DNA of 48,205 nt from Caryophanales bacterium (GTDB taxonomy: Bacteria > Bacillota > Bacilli > Exiguobacteriales > Exiguobacteriaceae): assembly GCA_902362975.1 (NCBI GenBank), contig CABIYO010000019.1:1-48205 (forward strand), read 5' to 3'. The position numbers and the translations under genes were made by a program. The notes under the pieces are model-generated. The model searched no databases, was not told where the DNA came from, and was given only the letters and a program-made list of their open reading frames with translations. Below are positions 1 through 7,680 of this stretch, piece after piece (positions within the stretch are counted from its first letter, which is position 1; the number at the start of each line of letters is the position of its first letter).

Positions 1-55
1 TGTCGTAACTTCATTCTACACGAGGCCGTCGCTATGGGCTTTTTTGCGTTCACGT

Positions 56-244
56 TCAGGTGTTGCACTTAATTTTATAATTCATCATAATTTTTGATAA
101 TTTACTTTTTTTGTTTTTATGGTTCTTTTTTCTAGAAAATTTTACTACTGAGTCATATTCCTTTTTAAGACCTGTGATGATAAGTAAATTTTTTTCTTTT
201 ATTTTTTCTAATTCTTCATTATCGATTGCTTTCTGTTTCATCAT
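56..244 (-). CDS. hypothetical small lysine-rich protein (62 aa)
   Basis: A short AT-rich frame encodes a lysine- and asparagine-rich peptide with no domain I recognise. The ATG at 244 has a GGGAG ribosome-binding site six bases upstream; a TTG two codons earlier is too close to that site. Composition matches the AT-rich PIN-like gene downstream, as expected for accessory DNA. No operon partner is visible, and the frame could be spurious. Confidence 0.3.
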   Translation of the reverse strand: MMKQKAIDNEELEKIKEKNLLIITGLKKEYDSVVKFSRKKNHKNKKSKLSKIMMNYKIKCNT

Positions 245-661
245 TTTCAACTCCCAAATTGGACTTCAAAGTTTTTTCAGCCGAGTTAGTACATTTATTA
301 TTATTTCGAAATTTCGATGTTTTTTATCGGGTTTCCGGGTCCTGAAACAAACGTACCTTGACAACTTATAAATGTAGTCTTTCTTTTGTAAATGCATGTT
401 CAGTAAACATTATCTGTAAATATCTTTTAGGATGCTGATTTGGATTCTTAACTCGATTTAAGATACGTCAGTAAGCCATTAAATTAAGTTTTCAAAAAGT
501 ATTTAATTATATCTAAAAAACAGATTCTTTCCTCACACGCATCTTTATTTTTTTGAGAAAGATTAAATAGCTTTTTGATATTGCTCAACTGATAGTTAGT
601 TGTCACTGATGTTAATGAACAATATTTGCTTAAATGGAAAGTATACTTAGAAAAGAATATT
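245..661. other. AT-rich intergenic stretch in the accessory region
   Basis: About 400 bases without a convincing gene. It holds one copy of the 15-bp direct repeat at 329-343 and is otherwise AT-rich. No clear terminator follows the PIN-like gene that ends at 662. Short frames here have no good start site. Confidence 0.5.
324..350 (+). repeat. direct repeat copy 1 flanking the PIN-gene segment
   Basis: GGGTTTCCGGGTCCT at 329-343 is identical to 2306-2320. Similarity extends on both sides: TATC upstream and a CAAA ending about eight bases downstream. The pair brackets about 2 kb carrying the PIN-like gene, and the other copy lies beside the recombinase gene. It could be an attachment-site duplication. 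Confidence 0.7.
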
Positions 662-2062
662 TTAATCAGCACAGTTGTTACAATATCCGCCGGCATCATT
701 GCCCCTGTGGATACCAATTCCGCACCGTGCACAGGTATCATAAATTTCTTCATCTATCATTGTTGTGTCTATATCCCCGCCCCAAATATAACGTTCATTA
801 TCTATAACGAGATATTTGACGCTTAGATGAGCTGAAGGTGTTTCATTAAATTGATTAATAAATTCAGTTTCACTACAATCAATTGCTCTTTCAATTTCAA
901 TATTCAATATTAAATCTGCACTTATTGTTCCGTCAGATAATATTCCTCCATTATAAGAAAGCGTTGAATAATAAAAATGAATTACAGTTTTAATCGAATA
1001 GATAATTTTTTCACTTTCAATTCTCAAACCAACGTTTATAATTTTTATATCTTCTAGATTTATATCGTAACTTTCAATCATAGTTTCGATGTATAGCTTT
1101 TGAGCAAAATCTCCATTTTGAAGTATTTTTTTATTTAATTCTCCTCTATCAATAGATTTCTTTTGTTCTTCAATCATTTCTTGAAACGATAACCTTTTAA
1201 TCAAATTATTCGCACGTAATTCTAATATCATTTCTTGATCAGAGGAGTTTGATTCCTCTGAAACTATTTCTATAAACTTTTCAAAGTGTATAATTGTAAG
1301 TTTTTTATTAGGGTTAAAATGATTAAATTCTGAGAATAATTCCTCTCTGGGTTTGATATCATCCTCATCGCCTTTTTTAAACCAATCCCCTTTTGTATCT
1401 CGTGTAACAAACACAATAGATTCCCTATCAAATTCATTTGCCTTTTTTAACAACTGTTTCCATAAAATTAAATCACCAAATTGCTCAATACCTTTTTTAC
1501 CTTCATCATAATAGCCTGGAGGAATAGAGTATTTATATCTCAACTCGCCTTCTTTTAAAATTTCCAAAAGATCCACAAGATTATAATCTGTACCAACTTG
1601 ATCACTGTTTAGTAAACCATCTATAAATACTTTAGTTTCATTGATAAAGTCTTTGTAAACTCCTGTTTCATCTTTCAAGCTTTCGTAATATTCATTGATC
1701 ATATCTTCCATTTCCGAAAATTTCGAATTTAGTCTTCCACTTAATTCAATAAAGTTAGAAAAGCGTTTCTCTTCATATTGTGTTAACTGTAAAAATAAAT
1801 TATCCTTTTGAGTTTTCAAATGCCTCATTAGTTCTTTGTCTAATTTTTTGTAAAGATTGTATTGTATGACCTTAGGTGCATTTTTATAAAATTCTTTTTT
1901 TACTTGAAATGGAATCCATAGATTGTCCGAATAGGAAGACAAGTAGTTTAATATTCGCTTACTACTAACTAGAGAATATTTGTACACACTTGTTAATATA
2001 TTTGTATCTAAGACAATTAATGACTCCTTTAAAAGTTCTGTTTCCGTTTGTTTTTGTTCCAT
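662..2062 (-). CDS. PIN-like nuclease-domain protein with C-terminal zinc ribbon
   Basis: The 466-aa protein opens with a PIN-like fold motif, LIVLDTNILTSVY (Asp19, Asn21), followed by VKKEF (Glu57). Further on it has FGDLILW and VFVTRDTKGDW, which supply the remaining acidic residues expected of a PIN active site. This arrangement resembles the large PIN-like (DUF4935/PIN_8) proteins common in accessory DNA. The C-terminus carries CARCG and CNNCAD, a CxxC pair likely to bind zinc. A GGAGG site sits seven bases before the ATG. RNase activity is inferred; the target is unknown. A defence or toxin role is possible but not shown. The gene is AT-rich and lies between two direct repeats, so it was probably acquired as a unit. 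Confidence 0.75.
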   Translation of the reverse strand: MEQKQTETELLKESLIVLDTNILTSVYKYSLVSSKRILNYLSSYSDNLWIPFQVKKEFYKNAPKVIQYNLYKKLDKELMRHLKTQKDNLFLQLTQYEEKRFSNFIELSGRLNSKFSEMEDMINEYYESLKDETGVYKDFINETKVFIDGLLNSDQVGTDYNLVDLLEILKEGELRYKYSIPPGYYDEGKKGIEQFGDLILWKQLLKKANEFDRESIVFVTRDTKGDWFKKGDEDDIKPREELFSEFNHFNPNKKLTIIHFEKFIEIVSEESNSSDQEMILELRANNLIKRLSFQEMIEEQKKSIDRGELNKKILQNGDFAQKLYIETMIESYDINLEDIKIINVGLRIESEKIIYSIKTVIHFYYSTLSYNGGILSDGTISADLILNIEIERAIDCSETEFINQFNETPSAHLSVKYLVIDNERYIWGGDIDTTMIDEEIYDTCARCGIGIHRGNDAGGYCNNCAD

Positions 2063-2121
2063 TTAAATTCCTCCAGCCTAAGATTTGTATAGAAAACGTC
2101 ATTTAACTTTTCTGCTTTCAT
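2029..2121 (-). CDS. possible 30-aa upstream ORF overlapping the PIN-like gene
   Basis: A 30-codon frame starts at an ATG preceded by a purine-rich AGGATGATAGG-type site. It ends 34 bases inside the PIN-like gene in another frame, and the ribosome-binding site of that gene lies within it. This layout would couple its translation to the nuclease gene. The peptide has no known motif. It may be a leader peptide or a chance frame. Confidence 0.3.
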   Translation of the reverse strand: MKAEKLNDVFYTNLRLEEFKWNKNKRKQNF

Positions 2122-2300
2122 TACCTATCATCCTTTGTTTTTTGAAAATAAAAACATTTTTATAATTTTTATGTAAATATGAAGGTCGTTTTAGACATAT
2201 CCTCATTTCACGAAACACGTTACACAGTATCTACTTATTTTTAAAAATATTACTTTCTCATGTGATTATTAAAGACTGAATCTCCTACTTTTTCTCCAAT

Positions 2301-2327
2301 TATCTGGGTTTCCGGGTCCTAAAGCAA
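2301..2327 (+). repeat. direct repeat copy 2, next to the recombinase gene
   Basis: The exact 15-bp core is at 2306-2320, matching 329-343. It lies about 140 bases beyond the stop of the serine recombinase and directly beside its terminator, where an attachment site of a serine-recombinase element could sit. Apart from this repeat and the terminator I see nothing in the 2122-2458 gap. Confidence 0.7.
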
Positions 2328-2358
2328 AAGCCGCGTAACAGGCGATATACGCGGCTTT
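2321..2358 (-). terminator. terminator after the helicase-recombinase operon
   Basis: AAAGCCGCGTA at 2327-2337 pairs perfectly with TACGCGGCTTT at 2348-2358. On the minus strand the stem is followed by TTTTGCTTT. It lies 100 bases past the recombinase stop and could also act in the opposite direction. Confidence 0.7.
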
Positions 2359-2458
2359 CATTAGATAGAAGCACATTTAGTCGCATCATGGATAAAAGCC
2401 GTTTTAAACCTCCATTTGGACGCTTAGAATTGATTTCAGCTTTGTCTGATAAGCAACT

Positions 2459-4156
2459 TCATGCAATATTCAATAACAATGAAAAAGGCGGAGGTGACCC
2501 GTCAGGATCATCTCCACCTTTGCTCGAAAAGAAGCGTATGACTTCTTCGTTCAGTTTGATTTGAATCGTCTCAATCTGGCGACTTGCGTCAATCGTAATT
2601 TCTTCGACTAAGATACGCACTAAACGTTTCTTTTGCTCAACAGTCAGGGCTTCGTCATACAGTGTCATGAAGTTGCTTAGCACGCTTTCTACGACGTCAG
2701 TATCCACTTTTAATCGGTCTTGCTCACGAAGTTGCCGTGCAATCTGAGACAGCTCATTCTTCGTCGTCTCGATGTCGAGGTCGCTCGCTTCTAAGCGTTT
2801 TTGTACCTCGACTTTTTTAATCATCCCATCTTCGTAAAGACCGAATGTTTTTTCACGCTTCCTTTCTAAGCTCTCCAGTCGTCGCGTCAGGTGTGCATGA
2901 CGCTTCTGCAACGGCTGGATTCCCTCCTTCGCATTCTTGTTCACCGCTTCAATCAGTCCTTTTAAAAGTGACCGATCGTTTAACAACTCGCGAATACGGT
3001 TGATGACATAAGGATTCGCTTTATCAATTCGAACCCCGTTAGAGCTACAGACCGATGACCCTTTGTTCTTCCATTGTCCACAGGCATAGTATTCAAGCAC
3101 ACGCTTCTCACCGTTCTTTCGTCGATTCGTCGTCCGGGAGAGCACCATTCCTGCTCCGCATTGCGGGCACTTCATGATTCCCGTTAGCAGATAGCTCCCC
3201 GAGTGTACCCGGTTTGGCGTGTAGCTTCTTCCCTTCAACAGCTCTTGCGTTTTTTGCCATGTCTCCTCATCGATGATGGGTTCATGAATACCTTTGACGA
3301 GTACAGGATCTGGATTGATGTTGTTACGACGTTTGGTCGCCCATTCTTGTCGCACATTGTATCGGATGTATCCGGCATAAAGCGGATTGGTCAGGATGGT
3401 CTTGATTCCATTAATGGAGTGCTCGCGTTTATGTTTGGTCTTGTACCCTTCACGATTCAACAGATTGGCAATGGTCTTATAACCATCGCCCAGATTATAA
3501 AGGGTAAATATCCGGCGCACGACCTCTGCTTCATCTGGATTGATTTCAAGAACCGTATCGCCCCGTTTCCGCATCGTGTCCCGTACCTTGATGATGTCAT
3601 AGCCGTATACGACACCCCCGTTCCATCGACCACTCTGAGCGCGTTCAATCATCCCCATTTTCACGTTCTCAGCGATGTTCTTCCGTTCGAACTCGGAGAC
3701 AGCAGCCATGATGTGAAACTGAAAGCTTCCTTGTGGGGTATTCGTATCGATATTGTCGGTGTGGGAATAAAATTCAACGTTACGGAGTTTCAATGAATCG
3801 ACGATGTTCAGCATATCCGTGATTTTTCGGGATAAACGATTCATTTTCCAGACGAGTACGATATCGAGTCTTCTTTCTTCGACAGCCTGAAGCATTGCCT
3901 GAAGCCCAGGACGGTTCACGACGTCCTTCCCACTAATCCCTCGGTCCACGAACTCCTCAACGAGTTCAAAGCCTTTTTCTTCGCATACTTGACGAAGTAT
4001 TTTTAATTGGGCATCGATGGAATAGCCTTCATCGGCTTGCTCGACCGTGGAAACGCGGGCATAAATTGCCGCGCGCTTTCCAGTTGTCGAAGTAAAGTCC
4101 TTTTTCGAATACGATTGTTGAAGTTCCAAGATCATGTTCCCTAATGAATTAGTCAT
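2459..4156 (-). CDS. large serine recombinase
   Basis: This 565-aa site-specific recombinase probably integrates and excises the element. The N-terminal resolvase domain (about residues 28-175) has IYARVSTVEQ with Ser36 as the likely nucleophile. A recombinase domain follows (about 190-300), then a zinc ribbon with CPQCG and two later cysteines (about 325-375). A long charged coiled coil spans about 400-480. Length and order fit large serine recombinases; staphylococcal Ccr proteins share this class but are not obviously the closest relatives. The start has GGAG in front and overlaps the 32-aa ORF by 8 nt, so translation is probably coupled to the helicase gene. Confidence 0.93.
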   Translation of the reverse strand: MTNSLGNMILELQQSYSKKDFTSTTGKRAAIYARVSTVEQADEGYSIDAQLKILRQVCEEKGFELVEEFVDRGISGKDVVNRPGLQAMLQAVEERRLDIVLVWKMNRLSRKITDMLNIVDSLKLRNVEFYSHTDNIDTNTPQGSFQFHIMAAVSEFERKNIAENVKMGMIERAQSGRWNGGVVYGYDIIKVRDTMRKRGDTVLEINPDEAEVVRRIFTLYNLGDGYKTIANLLNREGYKTKHKREHSINGIKTILTNPLYAGYIRYNVRQEWATKRRNNINPDPVLVKGIHEPIIDEETWQKTQELLKGRSYTPNRVHSGSYLLTGIMKCPQCGAGMVLSRTTNRRKNGEKRVLEYYACGQWKNKGSSVCSSNGVRIDKANPYVINRIRELLNDRSLLKGLIEAVNKNAKEGIQPLQKRHAHLTRRLESLERKREKTFGLYEDGMIKKVEVQKRLEASDLDIETTKNELSQIARQLREQDRLKVDTDVVESVLSNFMTLYDEALTVEQKKRLVRILVEEITIDASRQIETIQIKLNEEVIRFFSSKGGDDPDGSPPPFSLLLNIA

Positions 4157-4247
4157 TTTTCGTCTCCGCCTCTCTGTTCGCTTGTTGGTACAGCACCATG
4201 TCCTTGAGAATATTTGCTAGTTCGTTTGCTTGAGTGTCGATGTGCAT
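4149..4247 (-). CDS. 32-aa ORF linking helicase and recombinase genes
   Basis: A 32-codon frame starts at an ATG with AAGGAG ten bases upstream. The stop codon of the helicase gene lies inside that ribosome-binding site. Its own stop overlaps the recombinase start as ATGACTAA. The peptide begins MHIDTQANELANILKDM and looks like a short amphipathic helix. The two tight junctions suggest a real coupled gene. No family is recognised; a helicase or recombinase accessory factor is conceivable but unproven. Confidence 0.55.
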   Translation of the reverse strand: MHIDTQANELANILKDMVLYQQANREAETKND

Positions 4248-4261
4248 TGTTCATTCGCTCC

Positions 4262-6271
4262 TTAAATGTCGTCTCCGTCTTGCGGGGGAAGTTCAACGTC
4301 AATCAATTGCAGGTCAGGCTCGATGTGCTGTACTTGGGTCTGCTGAGAACCAGGTTGTTCCCATTGAGGTCCATATCGAAGGCTTAACTCTGACTCGGTA
4401 GGCAGATAATCATCAAAAGTTCCAGACTCAAAAGTGACCCGATACCCTGTCAATCGATCATTACCTAATGTCTTCGTTCGTGAAGTAATGCGATCACTGT
4501 CTGAGACGATGAAGCCTTTGGATTTCCACTCTTTCAGGACTACCTTCGGACTCGTATATCCTGCTTTTCTGAAAAACTCATGAAGATGCTCTTGCAGTAT
4601 GAACACTTCGAATCGATTTGGATGTCTGATGGGTTTAATCTCACCTAAGACGTCATTACTCACGGGACGGTATGAGTCATATTTAAATTTTCGAATGTGC
4701 GTGATGACATAGTTGCGGAATTGGTCGTATGCCGTGTTCGCAATATCTAGCGTCTTCAACTGTTCCTCAAAGATGTGCACCATCATGTCTCGAAATGCTT
4801 GAAATTCTGTTGAGACTTGAGTTTGATCATCCTCTGCTGATTTGAAGAAGTATGAATATGCTAAACGAATCGATAAATCTAACGTGGCAAACATCGGCGA
4901 TAGTCGGTTCACGTAATTGCTCGAACTCGATACGAGTGATTCATAGCTGTCGCGAGTCCTGTTCCAAGAAGCCAATACTTTCTTAGGGTCAATACGGAGC
5001 AAGCCTTCAGCAAAGATTGGTCCCAATATTCCATGATGCTCATGAATTATTTTTGAGACAGTCTCAGCGACTTCTTTCGATGGCATAAAATTGAGATCGG
5101 TGACCTCGATAGCGCGAACGGAAACACCTGCATTCTTAACATTGCGTCCATGTCGATCCAAGTTCCGTAGGCTTTGCTCACCTGTGGATACGCAAATCGT
5201 CGCAAAAACGGCTCGTGGTCTTTGTCGGGAATCACGCCCTAATCTCGCACGTTCTTCACCGTTCGAAAACTGATAAATCATATCTGACGCATCACGGGAC
5301 GCCATCGAAGACTCATCGATGAGTACAGGTAGACCGAAGTTTCCTTGAAAACCGTTCAACAGTGCATTAGGTGTCGCATCCCACGATGTCTTAAGAGGCG
5401 CCTCTAACGGACTACCGCCAACACTGACAGCCAATTTTGCGGCTGTGGTCTTCCCTGTCGAGCTGTTCCCATGCAGATGGATGATGTAGTTGAGAAGGTC
5501 TGGCTTTTGTAACTTAAGATAGCCATGTAACAAGGCAGAGAATCCGATTGCTAGTGCGAATTTGACTTCCTTGTGCGGAAACAGTACTTTCAGTCGTTGA
5601 ATGAGATCATCCGCATTGCCTTTTACCGTCACCGCTTTACGATATCGCTCACTCACCTGACTTTCCGTTATAAAGAGTTCACCCGTTTCTGTACGCTCGT
5701 ACTCGTAAGCTTGATGGGCAAACAGTATCGAGTCTCCATCGATGCGTTTTTGCTTACGAAATCCTACATACTCGTGGATGGAGTTATGGGTAAGTTCATT
5801 GATTTGGAGCATCAGATAGTGAGCAAGTAACGGCTTATTGCCAGGAGTCGGATTGATGACTACCCCGAGGCTAGATAGATTGGACGACACCCCTTCATTG
5901 ATACTTTGAGACGAGAGTTCGAGTTCATACCACTCTAAACCCTGTAATTTGTATGCGATGGTCGCGATCAGCTCTCCTGTGATGCTGTTTCGTGTCACAC
6001 TGCGTACATACATCGGGGTACATAAGCGTTTACGTGCAGGCATATAGTCATCGTAGTCCTTATCGTACTTCATCGCGTAAACACCCTTTGGATTTAAAAG
6101 GAACTCAGGTCCGTCCTCGTAGTGCATGAGATACTGACCGTCTGTAAATACCGATTGATAGTCTATGTGCTCCACCTGCTCGTCTGGTATCGTTTCATAC
6201 GATTCTGCAATTGACTCGTCGTACTCGTGTGCTTGCGGTTTGTGTTCGTTTCGTTCGGATAAATGCGACAT
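4262..6271 (-). CDS. DUF927-family AAA+ helicase (SCC Cch-like)
   Basis: The 669-aa protein has a Walker A motif GNSSTGKT at about 268-275 and Walker B VLIDE at about 316-320. A conserved arginine-rich stretch near 343-353 may hold the arginine finger. This is the DUF927 architecture. In staphylococci the Cch member next to ccr genes is an MCM-like helicase, proposed to allow replication of the excised cassette. The N-terminus (about 1-75) is acidic and low in complexity. AAGGGG lies nine bases before the ATG. The gene is followed by the 32-aa ORF and recombinase in one tight operon. The Cch analogy rests on context and motifs, not on an alignment. Confidence 0.8.
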   Translation of the reverse strand: MSHLSERNEHKPQAHEYDESIAESYETIPDEQVEHIDYQSVFTDGQYLMHYEDGPEFLLNPKGVYAMKYDKDYDDYMPARKRLCTPMYVRSVTRNSITGELIATIAYKLQGLEWYELELSSQSINEGVSSNLSSLGVVINPTPGNKPLLAHYLMLQINELTHNSIHEYVGFRKQKRIDGDSILFAHQAYEYERTETGELFITESQVSERYRKAVTVKGNADDLIQRLKVLFPHKEVKFALAIGFSALLHGYLKLQKPDLLNYIIHLHGNSSTGKTTAAKLAVSVGGSPLEAPLKTSWDATPNALLNGFQGNFGLPVLIDESSMASRDASDMIYQFSNGEERARLGRDSRQRPRAVFATICVSTGEQSLRNLDRHGRNVKNAGVSVRAIEVTDLNFMPSKEVAETVSKIIHEHHGILGPIFAEGLLRIDPKKVLASWNRTRDSYESLVSSSSNYVNRLSPMFATLDLSIRLAYSYFFKSAEDDQTQVSTEFQAFRDMMVHIFEEQLKTLDIANTAYDQFRNYVITHIRKFKYDSYRPVSNDVLGEIKPIRHPNRFEVFILQEHLHEFFRKAGYTSPKVVLKEWKSKGFIVSDSDRITSRTKTLGNDRLTGYRVTFESGTFDDYLPTESELSLRYGPQWEQPGSQQTQVQHIEPDLQLIDVELPPQDGDDI

Positions 6272-6644
6272 TCCTCATATCCCCTTTTAGTTAATGTCCG
6301 GGCCCGGTAGACACACTATATGGCATGGATTTGTATAAAGGGAATAGAAAAACAACAAAAACTTTTCGCCCCGCTGTTGCTAGGGGTTTTGCATCCTCGC
6401 CGTCGTAAGTGCCTGTCCTGCTATCGATAAAACCGGAGGATTTTTCTTGATAGATGGAGTATTTTATAATAATTGAAATATTCAGTTATTTATAATTATT
6501 CAATTTTTACCTGATTATAAGATTATTCGAGTAAAAAAAATAGCGAATCATGATTAAAAATCCATAATTCGCTACACCCCATTCATTTGTGTCTAATTAT
6601 TGAAATCGTGAGATTGATAATAACTTTGCACAGCTCTTTCATCT
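6272..6644. other. intergenic stretch upstream of the helicase gene
   Basis: A 373-bp gap holding a strong minus-strand terminator at 6533-6574, a very AT-rich block at about 6455-6540, and a perfect 10-bp palindrome CCGGGCCCGG at 6298-6307 close to the helicase start. The helicase promoter must lie here, but I see no convincing -35/-10 pair. Its position beside a helicase gene would suit an element origin; that is speculation. Confidence 0.5.
6533..6574 (-). terminator. terminator after the acidic-protein genes
   Basis: TAGCGAATCATG (6541-6552) pairs with CATAATTCGCTA (6563-6574) apart from one mismatch. On the minus strand a run of eight T follows. It separates the R-M/RadC/acidic-ORF unit from the helicase operon. 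Confidence 0.8.
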
Positions 6645-6896
6645 TCATTCCTCCGCTAACTTTAAATAATAAGACAGATACAGCGCCACCATATTGCGAT
6701 CTTCAGCAGGCAATTGACTCAATACTTGTCTGACCACACCCTCATCGATATCCGTCCCATCCGACACGTATTCCTCCATCAAGATGTCTTTCATCGCATC
6801 TTCATCCCAGATGCTATCCGAGTCCGCATTGATCCATGCGTCCGACTTGCAATAGACTTCCTCGCCGTCAATCCAAATTCGTTGATACTCGTTCAT
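6645..6896 (-). CDS. small strongly acidic protein (83 aa)
   Basis: No family is recognised. I count 21 acidic against 6 basic residues, a net charge near -15, with acidic clusters in the middle and a hydrophobic helix at the C-terminus. GAGGAGG precedes the ATG. It starts 3 bases after the other acidic ORF and ends before a strong terminator. SCC elements carry small acidic ORFs near ccr, including a uracil-DNA-glycosylase inhibitor that mimics DNA. The charge and position make a DNA-mimic role possible, but no sequence match is claimed. Confidence 0.7.
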   Translation of the reverse strand: MNEYQRIWIDGEEVYCKSDAWINADSDSIWDEDAMKDILMEEYVSDGTDIDEGVVRQVLSQLPAEDRNMVALYLSYYLKLAEE

Positions 6897-6899
6897 TAT

Positions 6900-7187
6900 T
6901 TATTCCTCCTCGATTAGTTGAATCAGTTTCAGTTCGTCACGATGATAAATGACCAGACACGTTCTGTGCTCATCACGTATGAGATGGACCAGATATGCTT
7001 TATACAGATACGTCTCAAGCTGGACCCGATTTCCCGTTGTTTTTTCGATTTCATCAGGTAGGAAGGACAAATCCAACTCCTCTTTATCGAATTCGAATGC
7101 CTCGCTGACAATCAGGTCCCACCACACCTCATCCGATTTATCCACATACATAAGTGCGCGGTTGATAATCGTTTTAGCATCATCCAT
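6900..7187 (-). CDS. small acidic protein (95 aa)
   Basis: No family is recognised. It has about 23 acidic and 11 basic residues, with a central FDKEELDLSFLPDEIE segment and a YHRDELKLIQLIEEE tail. The ATG at 7187 shares one base with the stop of the JAB-domain gene (TGATG) and has AGAGG nine bases upstream; a TTG two codons earlier is less likely. With the next ORF it forms a pair of acidic genes in a position like that of the small conserved SCC ORFs. Confidence 0.7.
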   Translation of the reverse strand: MDDAKTIINRALMYVDKSDEVWWDLIVSEAFEFDKEELDLSFLPDEIEKTTGNRVQLETYLYKAYLVHLIRDEHRTCLVIYHRDELKLIQLIEEE

Positions 7188-7642
7188 CAGCAATGACCTC
7201 TTTCTTTCAATGAGACATATCCTTCTGTACCTATAATCAAATGATCTAGCAACGGAATGCCGATTAAGTCTCCAGCCTTTGCCAAGCGCTCCGTTACTGA
7301 TATATCTTCTCCGCTAGGTTCACAGTCGTCAGACGGATGGTTATGACACACCATGATACACGCTGCGTTCGATAAGATAGCCGATTTGAACACTTCACGA
7401 GGGTGAACTATGGACGCACTTAGAGAGCCAATGTGGACGGTCTCGATCACGACTGGTTCGTTCTTCATATTCAACCCCATCAATACAAAGTGCTCACGAT
7501 CAAGGTCGCCCATATAATCACGGAACAAAGAAACCGCATCACCTGGTGAGGTGATGCGGCGTTTAGCGTATAGTATTGATTTTTCTCTTACCAACTTCAA
7601 TGTGACGATTGAAATTCGTTTTTTTGATTCATTGCTCATCAT
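7187..7642 (-). CDS. RadC-type JAB-domain protein
   Basis: The 151-aa protein has the JAMM-like metal motif CHNHPSDDCEPSGEDI followed by RLAKAGDLIGIPLLDHLI, the signature of the RadC/DUF2466 C-terminal domain. The N-terminal helix-hairpin-helix region of full RadC is absent, so it is the short form common on plasmids, phages and genomic islands. GGAGG lies just before two adjacent ATGs. Members are often called DNA-repair proteins, but that function is not established. It is the first gene of a three-gene overlapping set with the acidic ORFs. Confidence 0.88.
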   Translation of the reverse strand: MMSNESKKRISIVTLKLVREKSILYAKRRITSPGDAVSLFRDYMGDLDREHFVLMGLNMKNEPVVIETVHIGSLSASIVHPREVFKSAILSNAACIMVCHNHPSDDCEPSGEDISVTERLAKAGDLIGIPLLDHLIIGTEGYVSLKERGHC

Positions 7643-7680
7643 ATTACCTCCTCAAATATTCTCAAGGAAATAATATATAT

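Noticed and set aside
2459..4156. Calling the recombinase CcrA, CcrB or CcrC
   Set aside because: It has the general large serine recombinase layout, and I cannot show specific similarity to Ccr proteins by eye.
6298..6307. Perfect palindrome CCGGGCCCGG before the helicase gene
   Set aside because: Could be an operator, but a 10-bp palindrome alone is weak and no repressor gene is nearby, so it is mentioned only within the gap entry.
6360..6400. CCCC-loop-GGGG hairpin as a terminator in the helicase leader
   Set aside because: The stem has only four G-C pairs with a long loop and no gene ends there in the right direction.
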